Counted from the stretch's first letter, positions 39,165 to 48,807 are shown. The stretch: 64,000 bases of DNA from JACVRW01 sp963771715 (GCA_963771715.1 CAVYUQ010000006.1:1-64000); one strand, 5' to 3'. The notes: generated from the sequence alone by a model not told the origin. A program made the numbers and translations.

Positions 39165-39407
39165 TCACGGGATCGCCACCTCGGTGACTGCGGTGGCGGT
39201 GGAGCGCTCGGCGATGAAGAACGGCAGCAGCGCGAGCGCATCCGCCTCGGTTGCGGCTTCGACGGTCCACCAGATCGCGTGCCCTCCGGAGTCGCACGAG
39301 GACAGCGCCGCGTGGTGGCGGAGCGAGCTCTCGTGGCCCCGGAAGGACGCGAACGCCACGCCGCATTCCTGTGCCGCGTGGCGGTGGTGGATCAGGTAAC
39401 GGGTCAT
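39165..39407 (-). CDS. Small protein of unknown function upstream of the exporter (80 aa)
   Basis: The protein (MTRYLIHHRHAAQECGVAFA, then GHAIWWTVEAATEADALALL) looks like a small alpha/beta ferredoxin-like domain with paired histidines and two cysteines (Cys15, Cys38). It resembles short stress- or antibiotic-associated proteins found beside transporters, but I cannot name the family with confidence. ATG 39407 follows a GGGAGG ribosome-binding site. It is cotranscribed with the DHA2 exporter. Confidence 0.6.
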   Translation of the reverse strand: MTRYLIHHRHAAQECGVAFASFRGHESSLRHHAALSSCDSGGHAIWWTVEAATEADALALLPFFIAERSTATAVTEVAIP

Positions 39408-39448
39408 GGGAGAAGCCTCCCGCCGGCGCCCCCTAACGACATTGGGGC

Positions 39449-39474
39449 GCGACCCTAATTCGCGACCCTAATTC
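39449..39474. repeat. Two tandem 13-base repeats in the exporter/LuxR promoter region
   Basis: GCGACCCTAATTC occurs twice head to tail (39449-39461 and 39462-39474), with further CCCTAA (39431) and GTTAGG (39483) words flanking. They lie between the divergent exporter module and the LuxR gene and could be activator-binding sites or a promoter -10 context. Confidence 0.5.
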
Positions 39475-39507
39475 GGCACCCGGGTTAGGATCCGCCCCAG
39501 GACTCGC

Positions 39508-42424
39508 ATGGCCACGGTCGCCGAGCAGCTCGTAGGGCGCGCCGAGGAAATCGGTGCGGTCGAGCGCGCCGTGGACGGGTTGAAGCGCGCTGAATCCGGC
39601 GCGCTCGTGTTCCTCGGAGAGCCCGGAATCGGCAAGACGCGCATGCTCGCGGAGCTCGGGGAGCGCGCCGACAGCCTCGGCCAGATCGTGCTCTCGGGAA
39701 GCGCCTCGGAGCTTGAATCGGACCTGCCGTTCTGGGTGTTCGTGGATGCGCTGGACGAGTACGTGGCCGGGCTCGACCCGCGGCGGCTGGAATCACTCGA
39801 GGACAACGTCCGCGCGGAGCTCGGCCGGGTGCTCCCGTCGATGTCCGAGTTCGCCGAGTCGGGGGAGGCCCCGCTCCAGGACGAGCGCTATCGCTCGCAT
39901 CGGGCGGTGCGCGATCTGCTCGAGCGCCTGGCGGCCACCAAGCCGCTCGTGCTGGTGCTCGACGACCTGCACTGGGCCGACTCGGCATCGATCGAGCTGG
40001 TGAGCGCGCTGCTGCGCCGACCGCCAGGCGCAGCGGTCCTGATGGCGCTCGGTGCGCGACCTCGCCAGCTCCCTGAACGGCTGAGCGCCGCCCTCGAGCG
40101 CGCACACCGCGCGGGCTCGCTCACCCGGCTCGAGCTCGGCCGGCTGGAGCGCGACGACGCCGGGCATTCTGCTGGGTGACGTGGATGACGCACTGGCGGA
40201 CAGCCTCTACGAGGAGAGCGGTGGTAACCCGTTCTTCCTCGAGCAGCTCGCGCGCGCACCGCACCCCACCGGCGCCCCCTCCGCGCAGGCGCCGGCGCTG
40301 AGCCTGGCGGGCATCGAGGTGCCACCCGCCGTGGCCGCCGCGTTGACGGAGGAGCTCGGACTGCTCTCGAAGCCGGGCCGCACGTTCCTGGACGGCGCCG
40401 CGGTGGCCGGCGATCCGTTCGAGCCGGAGCTGGCGGCCGCCGCGGCCGGAGCGGACGAGCAAACGGCCACGCAGGCCCTCGACGAGCTGCTCGCGCGCGA
40501 CCTCGTGCGCCCGACCGACGTGCCCCGCCGCTTCCGGTTCCGGCATCCCCTGGTGCGCAGAACGGTGTACGAAACCGCGCCGGGGGGCTGGCGGCTCGAC
40601 GCCCACGAGCGCTGTGCGGCGACGTTGCAGGAGCGCGGCGCCTCGCCGGTCGCCCGGGCGCACCACGTGGAGCATGCGGCACGCCACGGAGACGCGGCTG
40701 CGCTCGCGGTCCTGCGAGATGCAGGGCTTGCGTCACGGCTGCGTGCGCCCGCGAGCGCCGCCCGCTGGTTCGGTGCCGCGCTGCGCCTGCTGCCGGACAG
40801 CGCGCCGATCGAGGAGCGCGGCGCTCTCCTGATGTCTCGCGCAGAGGCGCTCGCCGCGACGGGCCAGCTCGAGCTCGCCCACGAGGACATGCTCGAGACC
40901 CTCGATCTGGTGCCGGCCGAAGCCGTGGCGCTGCGCGTGAGGATGATCGTCGGCTGCGCTGGCGTCGAGCATCTGCTCGGCCGCCACGAGCAGGCGCACG
41001 CGCGCCTGGCGGAAGCGCTCTCCCACCTTCCCGACCCGGTCGGCCCGGAGGCTGTGGCCCTCATGGTGCAGCTCGCCATCGATGGGCTGTTCAGGGCTGA
41101 GTACGAGTCGATGCGCCAGTCCGCGGAAAGCGCGCTCGAAGCCGCGGAGCCGCTCGGCGACGACCCGCTCACGGCCACGGCCCTCGGGGTGCTGGCGCTC
41201 GCGTGTTCCTTCACGGGAGCGATCGAGGACGGGGAGCGTCACCGCGCGCGGGGCGCCGCGCTCGTGGACGCCATGCGCGACGACGTGCTCGCGGCTCACA
41301 TCGACGCAGCCGCGCATGTGGCTGCGGCCGAGATCTACCTCGACCGCTACGGCGATGCGGCGGTTCACGCGGAGCGTGCTCTCGCGGTCGGGCGCTCCAT
41401 CGGAATCATGTTCCCCACCCTGATCCCGACCCTCGGGACCGCCCATTTCATGCGCGGCCGCTTCGCGGAGGCCGCCGAGGTGCTCGACGGCGGCGTGGAG
41501 GCGGCGCGGCTCGGGGACATCGTCCAGGGCAAGGCGTGGAGCCTCTTCAACCGCGCCCTGGCCGCGCTGTTTTCCGGCGAGGTCGAACTGGCGCTGAGCA
41601 TGTCCGAGGAGGCAATGGAGTACACGAAGCAGATCGACCAGAGCTTCGTAACCGGCTGGGCCGGCGTTGCCCTGGCCGCGGCACTGCGTGCGAACGGCGA
41701 TCCGGCTCGGAGCGCCGAGGTCCTGCTCTTCTCGGCCGGCGGCGAGGAGCTTCCGGTCATCCCGGGCGGCTGGCGCGCCTACGCGGGCGAGATTCTCACC
41801 CGCTGCTACCTGGAGCTCGGCCGCCCCGACGACGCGGCCCGCGTGGCCGCGTCCGCAGAGGCCACCGCTGCGGCGGTCGGCCTCCCGATGGCAGCTGCAT
41901 GGGCGAACCGAGCCGCCGCATTCGTGGCGCTCGATGCCGGCGACCCCGCGGCGGCAGCGGAGCGGGCGCTCGCGGCGGCAGCCTCCGCGGAGGAGGCGGG
42001 CGCCGTCGTCGAGGCCGCGCTGTCCCGGACGCTCGCGGGGAGCGCTCTCGCCGAGGCCGGCCAGACAGACCAGGCCGTTTCCGTGTTGGAGCGCGCAGCG
42101 GGTGAGCTCGACAACTGCGGCGCACACCGGTACCGCGACGCCGCCGAGCGCGAGCTGCGCAAGCTCGGGCGCCACATCCACCGGCGCACGCGCCGGGGAA
42201 GCGCCGATGCGACGGGCTTCGAGTCGCTCAGCGAACGCGAGCTCGAGGTGGCGCGCCTGGTGGTGGACCGCAAGACCAACAAGCAGATCGCCGGCGAGCT
42301 GTTCGTGAGCCTCAAGACGGTCGAGGCGCACATGCGCAACCTGTTCCGCAAGCTCGGCGTGTCGTCGCGCGTGGAGGTGGCCCGGGCTGTTGAGCGCGCG
42401 GAGCGAGATCAGGGTTCCGATTAA
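39508..42424 (+). CDS. Large LuxR-family (LAL/MalT-like) ATPase regulator, one-base frameshift
   Basis: About 971 residues after correction. The N-terminal AAA/STAND ATPase has Walker A FLGEPGIGKTRML and Walker B PLVLVLDDLHWADSAS. After the GxP region (LERDDAG) the frame is lost; an extra G near 40163 explains it and restores ILLGDVDDALADSLYEESGG. The middle is helical TPR-like repeats. The C terminus is a LuxR helix-turn-helix (LSERELEVARLVVDRKTNKQ, then IAGELFVSLKTVEAHMRNLF). Such proteins bind a small molecule or protein and activate neighbouring genes; the divergent DHA2 exporter module is the obvious candidate. No histidine-kinase receiver domain is present. Confidence 0.9.
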
Positions 42425-42432
42425 GGGTGCTG

Positions 42433-42447
42433 CCCCGATGTTCGGGG
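42433..42447 (+). terminator. Short hairpin after the LuxR gene
   Basis: CCCCGA-TGT-TCGGGG begins eight bases after the LuxR stop and precedes the HAD gene. The six-base stem and lack of a U-tract make it a weak terminator candidate. Confidence 0.4.
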
Positions 42448-42472
42448 GGCCCAGCGATGGGATCTTGGTCGC

Positions 42473-43150
42473 ATGGCCACGAACCACAAATTTGAAGCCG
42501 CTCTATTTGATCTCGACGGTGTCCTGACCTCGACCGCCGCGCTGCACGCGCGCAGCTGGAAGACCGTGTTCGACGAGCTGCTCATCGAGCCGTTCGACAT
42601 CGAGCGCGACTACCTCGCCCACGTGGACGGCAAGCCTCGCTACGACGGCGTGCGCGACTTCATGCGCTCACGCGGCATCTACCTGTCCGAGGAGCAGGTC
42701 CGCGCGATCGGCGACCGCAAGCAGGCGCTGGTCGAAAAGGCGCTGGCGGATGAGTCCGTGGAGGCGTTCCCCGGCTCGGTCCGCTGGGTCGAGCACCTCC
42801 GCAACGAGGGCGTGCGGACAGCCGTCGTGTCCTCGAGCACCAACGCGGGCGACGTGCTGCGCGCCGCCGGAATCGACGGCCTCTTCGAGACCACCGTCGA
42901 CGGCCGCGACGTGGCCGATCTCGGCCTGAACGGCAAGCCCGCGCCGGACGGCTTCCTCGAGGCCGCGCGCCGGCTCGACGTGACGCCCGACCGCGCGATC
43001 GTGGTCGAGGACGCCCTGGCCGGCGTGGCCGCAGGTCGAGCCGGCAAGTTCGGGCTCGTGGTGGGCGTGGCCCGCAGCGCCGCGCCGGATGACCTGCGCG
43101 GTGCCGGCGCCGACCTCGTGGTCGAGGACCTCGGGGAGATGCTGCCATGA
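42473..43150 (+). CDS. Beta-phosphoglucomutase-like HAD phosphatase
   Basis: A 225-residue HAD-superfamily enzyme. Motif I is ALFDLDGVLTSTAALHARSW, motif II VVSSSTNAGDVL, motif III GKPAPDGFLEAARRL and motif IV VVEDALAGVAAG. The cap resembles that of beta-phosphoglucomutase, which converts beta-glucose-1-phosphate to glucose-6-phosphate. Its ATGA overlap with a GH65 phosphorylase gene supports this reaction. A similar mutase/GH65 pair occurs in mycobacteria. The product normally needs a catalytic Asp pair; DLDG fits. Confidence 0.87.
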   Translation: MATNHKFEAALFDLDGVLTSTAALHARSWKTVFDELLIEPFDIERDYLAHVDGKPRYDGVRDFMRSRGIYLSEEQVRAIGDRKQALVEKALADESVEAFPGSVRWVEHLRNEGVRTAVVSSSTNAGDVLRAAGIDGLFETTVDGRDVADLGLNGKPAPDGFLEAARRLDVTPDRAIVVEDALAGVAAGRAGKFGLVVGVARSAAPDDLRGAGADLVVEDLGEMLP

Positions 43151-45503
43151 ACCTGCGCGAGCGATTCGCCGCCAGCGAGAGCGGCTGGGAGATCGTGGAG
43201 GAGCGCTTTCAGCCACGGTTCCTGCACGCCCACGAGTCCGTGTTCGCGGTGGCCAACGGCTACCTCGGCCTGCGCGGCAACCCCGAGGAGGGCACCCCCG
43301 CCCGCGAGGCAGGCGTGGCGCTGAACGGCTTCTACGAGAGCTGGCCGATCGTCTATCCCGAGGACGCGTACGGGCTCGCCCGGACCGGGCAGACCATCGT
43401 CGGCGCGCCCGACGGCACCCTGATCCGCCTGTTCGTGGACGACGAGCCGTTCGACCTCTCCACCGCCAGGCTGCTCGCGTTCGAGCGCACGCTCGACATG
43501 CGGACCGGCGTGCTGAGCCGGTTCGTGGAGTTCGAGACCGCCCGCGGGCATCGGATGCAGCTCCGCTCGCGCCGGCTGGCGTCGCTCGAGCACCGCCACC
43601 TGGCGGCGATGGACTACGAGCTGGTGTCGCTGGACGGCGCCGCAGAGATCGCCATCAGCTCCGAGCTCGTCATACACGCCGAGGAGCACGATTCCGACGA
43701 CCCGCGCCGCGGCAAGGGCTTCGCCGAGTCCGCGCTCGTGCCGGTGACCGCGCGTGCCGCGGACAAGCGCGCGGTGCTGCACCACGCGACCCGCAACAGC
43801 GGGCTCGAGCTCGCGAGCGGGATGGAGCACTCGATCGAGTCCACGGGCGCCGTGGCGGTCGAGGCCCACTCCGACGCCGACTACGCCGAGGTCGTCGTGC
43901 TCGCGGACCTCGAGGCCGGCGATTCGCTGCGGCTGTCCAAGTACATCGCGTACCACTGGGCACCCACCGACGCCCACAGCGATCTCGTGGCCCGAGTGGA
44001 CCGCACGCTCGACCGCGCGGCTCGCCACGGCTACGAGCGGATCGAGGCCGACCAGCGCCGCCACGTGGGCGAGTTCTGGCGCCGCAGCGACATCGAGGTC
44101 GAGGGCGCGCCCGACACCCAGCTCGCCGTGCGCTTCAACCTCTTCCAGCTCATGCAGGCCACGGCCAGGAACGAGGGCCTCGGCGTGCCGGCCAAGGGCG
44201 TGACCGGCCGCGGCTACGAGGGCCACTACTTCTGGGACACCGAGATCTACGTGGTGCCGTTCCTCGCTCACACGAACCCGAAGTGGGCCAAGCACGTGCT
44301 CGAGTTCCGCGTCGGCATGCTCGACGCGGCGCGCGCCCGCGCGCGCGAGGTCGGGCACAGCGGGGCGCTCTACCCGTGGCGCACGATCAGCGGCGAGGAG
44401 GCGTCCGCGTGGTACGCGGCCGGCACGGCGCAGTACCACATCAACGCCGACATCGCCTACGCGATGCACCAGTACAACCGCGTGACCGGCGACCTCGGCT
44501 TCATGCTCGACCAGGGCGCCGCCGTGCTCGTGGAGACCGCGCGCTTCTGGATGGAGCTCGGGTACTTCGACGAGCGCCGCGACGGGCGCTTCTCGATCAT
44601 GGGCGTGACCGGCCCGGACGAGTACACGACCGTCGTGGACAACAACGCCTACACGAACCTGATGGCGAAGGAGAACTTCGAGATCGCCGTGCGCGTGATC
44701 GAGTGGCTGATCGGGGCCGACCCCGGCGCCCACGCGGAGCTGGTGCGCGAGACCGGCCTCGAGGCCTCCGAGGTGGACGACTGGCGCCGCGCCGCCGAGT
44801 CGATGTACATCCCGCGCCACGACGAGCTCGGCATCGTGCTCCAGGACGAGCGCTTCCTCGAGCGCAAGCGCTGGGACTTCGAGAACACGCCGTCGGAGAA
44901 CTACCCCCTGCTGCTCAACTACCACCCGCTCGAGCTCTATCGCCACCAGGTGATCAAGCAGACCGACGTGGTGCTCGCCACCTACCTGGTCGGCCATCAC
45001 TTCAGCGAGGAAGAGAAGCGGCGGACCTTCGACTACTACGACCCGCTCACGACCGGCGACTCGAGCCTGTCGGCATCCGTGCAGAGCGTGATCGCCTCGG
45101 AGGTCGGCTACGCCGACGCCGCGCTCGAGTACTTCCACGACGCCGCCGGGGTCGACCTGCTGGACCTGCACGGCAACACCGACGCCGGCATCCACATCGC
45201 CTCCGCCGGCGGCGCTTGGCTCGCGCTGGTGGCCGGCTTCGGCGGGCTGCGCGACTCCGACGGCGAGGTCCGCTTCCGCCCCCGCCTCCCGGCCGAGTGG
45301 GACCGCCTCCGCTTCCGGGTCCAGGTCCGCGGGCAGCTGATCGAGGTGGACATGACCGCCGAGGAGACGACCTACACCCTCCTCGAGGGCCGCGGCCTCC
45401 TGGTCATGCACGACGACGAGCTGCTGCGCCTGACGCCGGACGAGCCGCTGAGCCGGCCGGCGGCGTCGCGCCAGCCGACGAGGAGCTCGAGCTCGCCGCC
45501 TGA
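43147..45503 (+). CDS. Glycoside hydrolase family 65 (trehalose/maltose/kojibiose-type phosphorylase), probable one-base deletion at 3' end
   Basis: About 785 residues. Inverting GH65 phosphorylases split a disaccharide with phosphate to glucose and beta-glucose-1-phosphate. Seen: HAHESVFAVANGYLGLRGNP, the catalytic-domain segment GYEGHYFWDTEIYVVPFLAH, and the acid motif IMGVTGPDEYTTVVDNNAYT. Thr follows where many members have His after DEY. The substrate cannot be told. In the literal frame the protein runs to 45552 with a serine-rich tail that overlaps the convergent cupin gene; adding one base near 45458 gives the more natural end APADEELELAA at TGA 45501-45503. Coupled to the mutase gene (ATGA). 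Confidence 0.88.
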
Positions 45504-45518
45504 CCATTGGAGGCGCGG

Positions 45519-46118
45519 TCAGAGGGCGCGTGATTCTTCGACCACCGACTGAGCGGCTGCTTTTCCGGTAGGTCCCAGGTACTCCGGGTTGATCGCTTTG
45601 TAGCCGCGCGCCCGCGCCAGCGGTGCCAGGACGCTGAAGAGCAGGCGCTGAATGATCCGCGGTGGGCTGATGAACTCGCCCTCGCGGCGGAACTCCCTCG
45701 CGAACAGCGCTAGCGGGAGCAGCCGCGGCACGCCTCTCGCGTTGGCCTTGCCGTCGTTGGCGAGCCCGTAGAGGTTCTCGATCATCAGCTCAAAGCGCTC
45801 GGCGGGGCGAATGTCGACGAGGACGTGCGCCTCGTCGTCGCCGACGTTCCACCAGTCGTGCACGACTCCCGGTCGGACCTCGACCTGTTCCCCCGGCCGG
45901 GCCAGTTCGTCGCGGCCGTCGATGTGGAAGCGAACGGTGCCGGACAGCACCTCGAAGCGCTCGGTGATGTAGGCGTGCGTGTGCTTGCCGGCCACCCTTC
46001 CGCCCGGCCGGACGTGGAGGTCGCCCACCAGGCGCTCGCCCTCGGTGTCCGCGCTCCCTTCCCGTACAACGAAGCGATCGCCCTGAACTCTGTTCTCGTA
46101 GACCTCGCCAGCCCTCAC
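45519..46118 (-). CDS. Cupin-domain protein
   Basis: A 199-residue protein with a single cupin barrel: motif 1 GKHTHAYITERFEVLSGTVR (metal His/His/Glu) and motif 2 PGVVHDWWNVGDDEAHVLVD. The C-terminal 90 residues (FELMIENLYGLANDGKANAR, later PEYLGPTGKAAA) form a helical tail typical of some actinobacterial cupins of unknown function. GTG 46118 start. Divergent from a MarR gene, with strong palindromes between (46133-46168), so probably under MarR control. Confidence 0.8.
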   Translation of the reverse strand: MRAGEVYENRVQGDRFVVREGSADTEGERLVGDLHVRPGGRVAGKHTHAYITERFEVLSGTVRFHIDGRDELARPGEQVEVRPGVVHDWWNVGDDEAHVLVDIRPAERFELMIENLYGLANDGKANARGVPRLLPLALFAREFRREGEFISPPRIIQRLLFSVLAPLARARGYKAINPEYLGPTGKAAAQSVVEESRAL

Positions 46119-46132
46119 CGCCCGGCCTCCTT

Positions 46133-46168
46133 GTTAGAGTGTCTAACGATCTAGGTAGATCATCTAAC
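46133..46168. promoter_or_regulatory. Clustered MarR operator
   Basis: GTTAGA-GTG-TCTAAC (46133-46147), directly followed by GATCTA-GG-TAGATC (46148-46161) and another TCTAAC (46163-46168). Both are perfect inverted repeats, and TCTAAC occurs in both orientations. They fill the cupin/MarR gap, so MarR probably represses both genes. Confidence 0.75.
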
Positions 46169-46187
46169 TATCTGCCCCACTCGTCAA

Positions 46188-46676
46188 GTGCCAACCCTTC
46201 CGCAGCGCTCCAGCCCCCGCCGCCAATGGCCCGGCACCGCGAACTTCGGCGCCCTCCTGCGCGACCCGGCACTCGCGATCAACGAACTGGTGAGCGAGCG
46301 ACTCGCCGAGCGCGGCTTCGCCGACTTCCGCCCCGCGCACGGGACGATCGGACAGCACATCAGGGACCAGGGGTCGCGCGTCACCGAGCTCGCGCAGCTC
46401 GCCCAGGTAAGCAAGCCGACGGTCGTCTACCTCGTCAACGACCTCGAGCGCCTGGGCTACGTCGAGCGAGTTCCCGATCCGCACGATGGCCGCGCGAAGC
46501 TCATCCGTCTCACGGAGAGGGGCGCTCGTGCGCAGGAAGCAGCGCGTGAGATCGTCGCGGAGATCGAGCACGATTGGAGCCTGGTGCTCGGCCGGCGCGA
46601 CTTCGCGACGCTGCGCGAGCTCTTGCGGCGCTTGCACGACGCGCTATGGCCGAGCTCGCAGGCCAACCCGTCGTAA
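46188..46676 (+). CDS. MarR-family transcription regulator
   Basis: A 162-residue winged-helix regulator. The DNA-binding part reads SRVTELAQLAQVSKPTVVYL and then VNDLERLGYVERVPDPHDGR with the wing, and DGRAKLIRLTERGARAQEAA. Start GTG 46188 lies 19 bases after the operator cluster, consistent with autorepression. The ligand is unknown. Convergent with the DUF6875 gene. Confidence 0.9.
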   Translation: MPTLPQRSSPRRQWPGTANFGALLRDPALAINELVSERLAERGFADFRPAHGTIGQHIRDQGSRVTELAQLAQVSKPTVVYLVNDLERLGYVERVPDPHDGRAKLIRLTERGARAQEAAREIVAEIEHDWSLVLGRRDFATLRELLRRLHDALWPSSQANPS

Positions 46677-46698
46677 TTTTTGGTGCTCGTCTGTCGAG

Positions 46699-47376
46699 TT
46701 AGTCGCGTTTCGCGCGCCACGGCAGGTGGCGTAGTTCCTCGGCGAGCGCCCGGGCTCCAGATTCTCCGTAGCGACTCGCCCAACGGTTGAGCGAGTCGTC
46801 GTCGTCCAAGAAGAACTTCCAGTCGCTGACGACCCCGTCCCTCACGAACAGAAACGGCACAGGCGATCTGAACGCTCGGAAGCTCGAGTTGTAGATCGCG
46901 GTGCCGTCATGGCCTGGGTAGAACGGCCCGAACACGATTCCGTCTTCCACATACGACGGACCTGCAAGCTGCTCCAGGACTTCGTCAAAGACGCCCTGCG
47001 CACGATCAGCCGGCAAGTCGGTGAAGACAACGACGATCACCTTGTACTTGACGTCGTCGCCGTCAGTAGGTTGAGCGTCCAGGAACAGCCTCTGATAGCC
47101 GCTTACAAGCTCGACAACAGCTGGCACGTCCCGGTCGGCGATCTGCTCTGGAGCAAGCCAAAGCGACTTACGTTCCAAGGCCCCAGGCACGAAGGGACAG
47201 ACGGGCCCAGGGCGGCCGAGATCCTCGTGCGGCTTGACCACGTAACTCTCGATCCAGTCAGCGACGGCGCGCAGCGCATCTAGATCGCTGTCCGCGAGCT
47301 CGCGCGTCCTTCCGGCGTCCTCGAGATCCTCGAGGAGGAAGAGATTGGCGGTCTGTGCTGTGGCCGTGCCTTCCAT
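46699..47376 (-). CDS. DUF6875-like protein
   Basis: A 225-residue soluble protein with the segment HEDLGRPGPVCPFVPGALER followed by KSLWLAP, and later FGPFYPGHDGTAIYNSSFRA and PVPFLFVRDGV. The PGPVCPFVP motif matches a domain I recall as DUF6875, sometimes found with natural-product enzymes. No function is known. ATG 47376. It stands alone between MarR (convergent) and the ArsR promoter (divergent). Confidence 0.55.
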   Translation of the reverse strand: MEGTATAQTANLFLLEDLEDAGRTRELADSDLDALRAVADWIESYVVKPHEDLGRPGPVCPFVPGALERKSLWLAPEQIADRDVPAVVELVSGYQRLFLDAQPTDGDDVKYKVIVVVFTDLPADRAQGVFDEVLEQLAGPSYVEDGIVFGPFYPGHDGTAIYNSSFRAFRSPVPFLFVRDGVVSDWKFFLDDDDSLNRWASRYGESGARALAEELRHLPWRAKRD

Positions 47377-47485
47377 CGCTGCTCCTAACGGCCGAAGACA
47401 GGGAGTTCAGATTCACACCACGGACTTTCCGTGGCGCCCGTGAACACCCTGGTCTGTTCACTGGGGCTAGCGCTGTCGCGAGCAC

Positions 47486-47515
47486 TTGACATGTGACCAT
47501 ATGGTCACCTATTAT
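47486..47515 (+). promoter_or_regulatory. Consensus promoter with a palindromic operator in its spacer
   Basis: TTGACA (47486-47491) and TATTAT (47510-47515) are 18 bases apart. The spacer contains the perfect 16-base palindrome GTGACCATATGGTCAC (47493-47508). The ArsR-family gene begins nine bases after the -10, so its mRNA is expected to have little or no leader. This placement is that of a classic autorepressed promoter. Confidence 0.8.
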
Positions 47516-47523
47516 CCCCGGCG

Positions 47524-48291
47524 ATGGACGAGGTTTTCAAGGCACTCGCGGACCCGACGCGGCGCAGCCTGCTCGACGAGCTCTTCAAGGAGGACGGGCA
47601 GACCCTGAGCGCGCTCGAGGCGCGTCTACCGATGACGCGGTACGGCGTGATGAAGCACCTGAGGGTGCTCGAGGAGGCCAACCTCGTGACAACCAAGCGA
47701 CGCGGGCGCGAGAAGCTTCACTTCCTGAACCCCGTCCCGATTCGGCTCGTCCACGACAGGTGGGTGAGCAAGTACGCGGAGCCCTGGGTGGCAACGCTCA
47801 GCGGGCTCAAGCATCGACTGGAGGAAAGAACGATGGAGAAGGTCTTCGAGATCTACATCAAGACAACCCCGGAGCGCCTCTGGGAGGCGATCACCGACAG
47901 CGAGATGAGGCAGAAGTACAGCTTCGGCGTCGGCGTCAAGTCCGACTGGAAGAACGGGTCCGGGTACGAGGCCGTCCACGCGGGCGCCGGTATCCGGATC
48001 TCCGAGGGCGAGAACCTCGAGGTCGACCCGCCGCGCCGGCTCGTCCAGAGCTTCACCGCCCTGTGGAGCGACGAGGTGAAGGACGAGGGACAGTCCCGGG
48101 TCACGTGGGACATCGAGCCGGTCGGCGACTCGTGCCGGCTGACGGTGACCCACGACCAGCTGCGCGAGGGCGCGAACAACGAGCTCTACGGCGGCTGGCC
48201 GATGATCCTCTCCGGGCTCAAGACGCTGCTCGAGACCGGGGAGCTCCTCGACACGCCTGGCTCGCTGCGTTACTCGGAGTCGTGGGCATGA
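47524..48291 (+). CDS. ArsR-type regulator fused to an SRPBCC (AHSA1-like) domain
   Basis: A 255-residue fusion. Residues 1-90 are an ArsR winged helix (EVFKALADPTRRSLLDELFK, RLPMTRYGVMKHLRVLEEAN, LVTTKRRGREKLHFLNPV) without metal-binding cysteines. Residues about 105-255 are an SRPBCC/AHSA1 domain (MEKVFEIYIKTTPERLWEAI, later RVTWDIEPVGDSCRLTVTHD). The second domain may sense a hydrophobic ligand directly. The stop overlaps the next gene as ATGA. The promoter carries a 16-base palindrome. Confidence 0.88.
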   Translation: MDEVFKALADPTRRSLLDELFKEDGQTLSALEARLPMTRYGVMKHLRVLEEANLVTTKRRGREKLHFLNPVPIRLVHDRWVSKYAEPWVATLSGLKHRLEERTMEKVFEIYIKTTPERLWEAITDSEMRQKYSFGVGVKSDWKNGSGYEAVHAGAGIRISEGENLEVDPPRRLVQSFTALWSDEVKDEGQSRVTWDIEPVGDSCRLTVTHDQLREGANNELYGGWPMILSGLKTLLETGELLDTPGSLRYSESWA

Positions 48292-48707
48292 GCGTCGAGA
48301 CGTCGGTCGTGACCGGCGTGGACTTCGTCTGCGTGCCGACCCAGGACATCGCCGCGTCGATGGAGTTCTACGGCGAGGTGCTCGGTCTCGAGCCCTCCAA
48401 GCGGTGGCAGCGCGGCGACGAGGAGCCGATGGGTGCCGAGTTCGAGCCGGGCACCGTGACAATCGCCCTGCTCAACACCGGCAGGCTCGGCATCGAGTTC
48501 CAGGCGAACAACGCCCCGATCGCTCTCCAGGTGAACGACGTCGAGGCCGCACGGGCGGAGCTCGAGTCGCGGGGCGTCACGTTCGTGGCCGACAACATCG
48601 ACAGCGGCGTCTGCCACATGGCCTATTTCAAGGACCCCGATGGCAACGCCCTGATGCTGCACCACCGCTACGCGCCGAAGGGAGAGGGGCCGGAGGGCGC
48701 AGGCTAG
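48288..48707 (+). CDS. VOC-superfamily (glyoxalase/dioxygenase-like) protein
   Basis: A 139-residue VOC domain: VTGVDFVCVPTQDIAASMEF, YGEVLGLEPSKRW, and the C-terminal MAYFKDPDGNALMLHHRYAP with a likely metal His/Glu pattern. Such proteins are glyoxalases, dioxygenases or antibiotic-binding proteins. The ATGA overlap with the ArsR-SRPBCC gene indicates that it is the target of that regulator. Substrate unknown. Confidence 0.85.
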   Translation: MSVETSVVTGVDFVCVPTQDIAASMEFYGEVLGLEPSKRWQRGDEEPMGAEFEPGTVTIALLNTGRLGIEFQANNAPIALQVNDVEAARAELESRGVTFVADNIDSGVCHMAYFKDPDGNALMLHHRYAPKGEGPEGAG

Positions 48708-48732
48708 CCCGACAGCCCAGGCGCTGGTGGGT

Positions 48733-48786
48733 CTCGCCGTCCGCGGAGTCGAGCAGCACTCGCTGCGCGTTTCCGCGGGCGGCGAG
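48733..48786. terminator. 15-bp hairpin between convergent genes
   Basis: CTCGCCGTCCGCGGA (48733-48747) and TCCGCGGGCGGCGAG (48772-48786) pair at all 15 positions, one being G-T. The 24-base loop has an inner five-base stem (GCAGC/GCTGC). It lies between the VOC stop (48707) and the stop of the aldolase gene (48808), a fitting bidirectional terminator without U-tract. Confidence 0.6.
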
Positions 48787-48807
48787 GTGGCGCTTGTAGG
48801 CGCTCCT

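Noticed and set aside
42679..45507. A 942-codon open frame on the minus strand opposite the GH65 and HAD genes
   Set aside because: It is the complement of two well-supported genes. Long antisense frames are common at this GC content, and the product has a low-complexity Arg/Ala/Val/Glu/His composition with no motifs.
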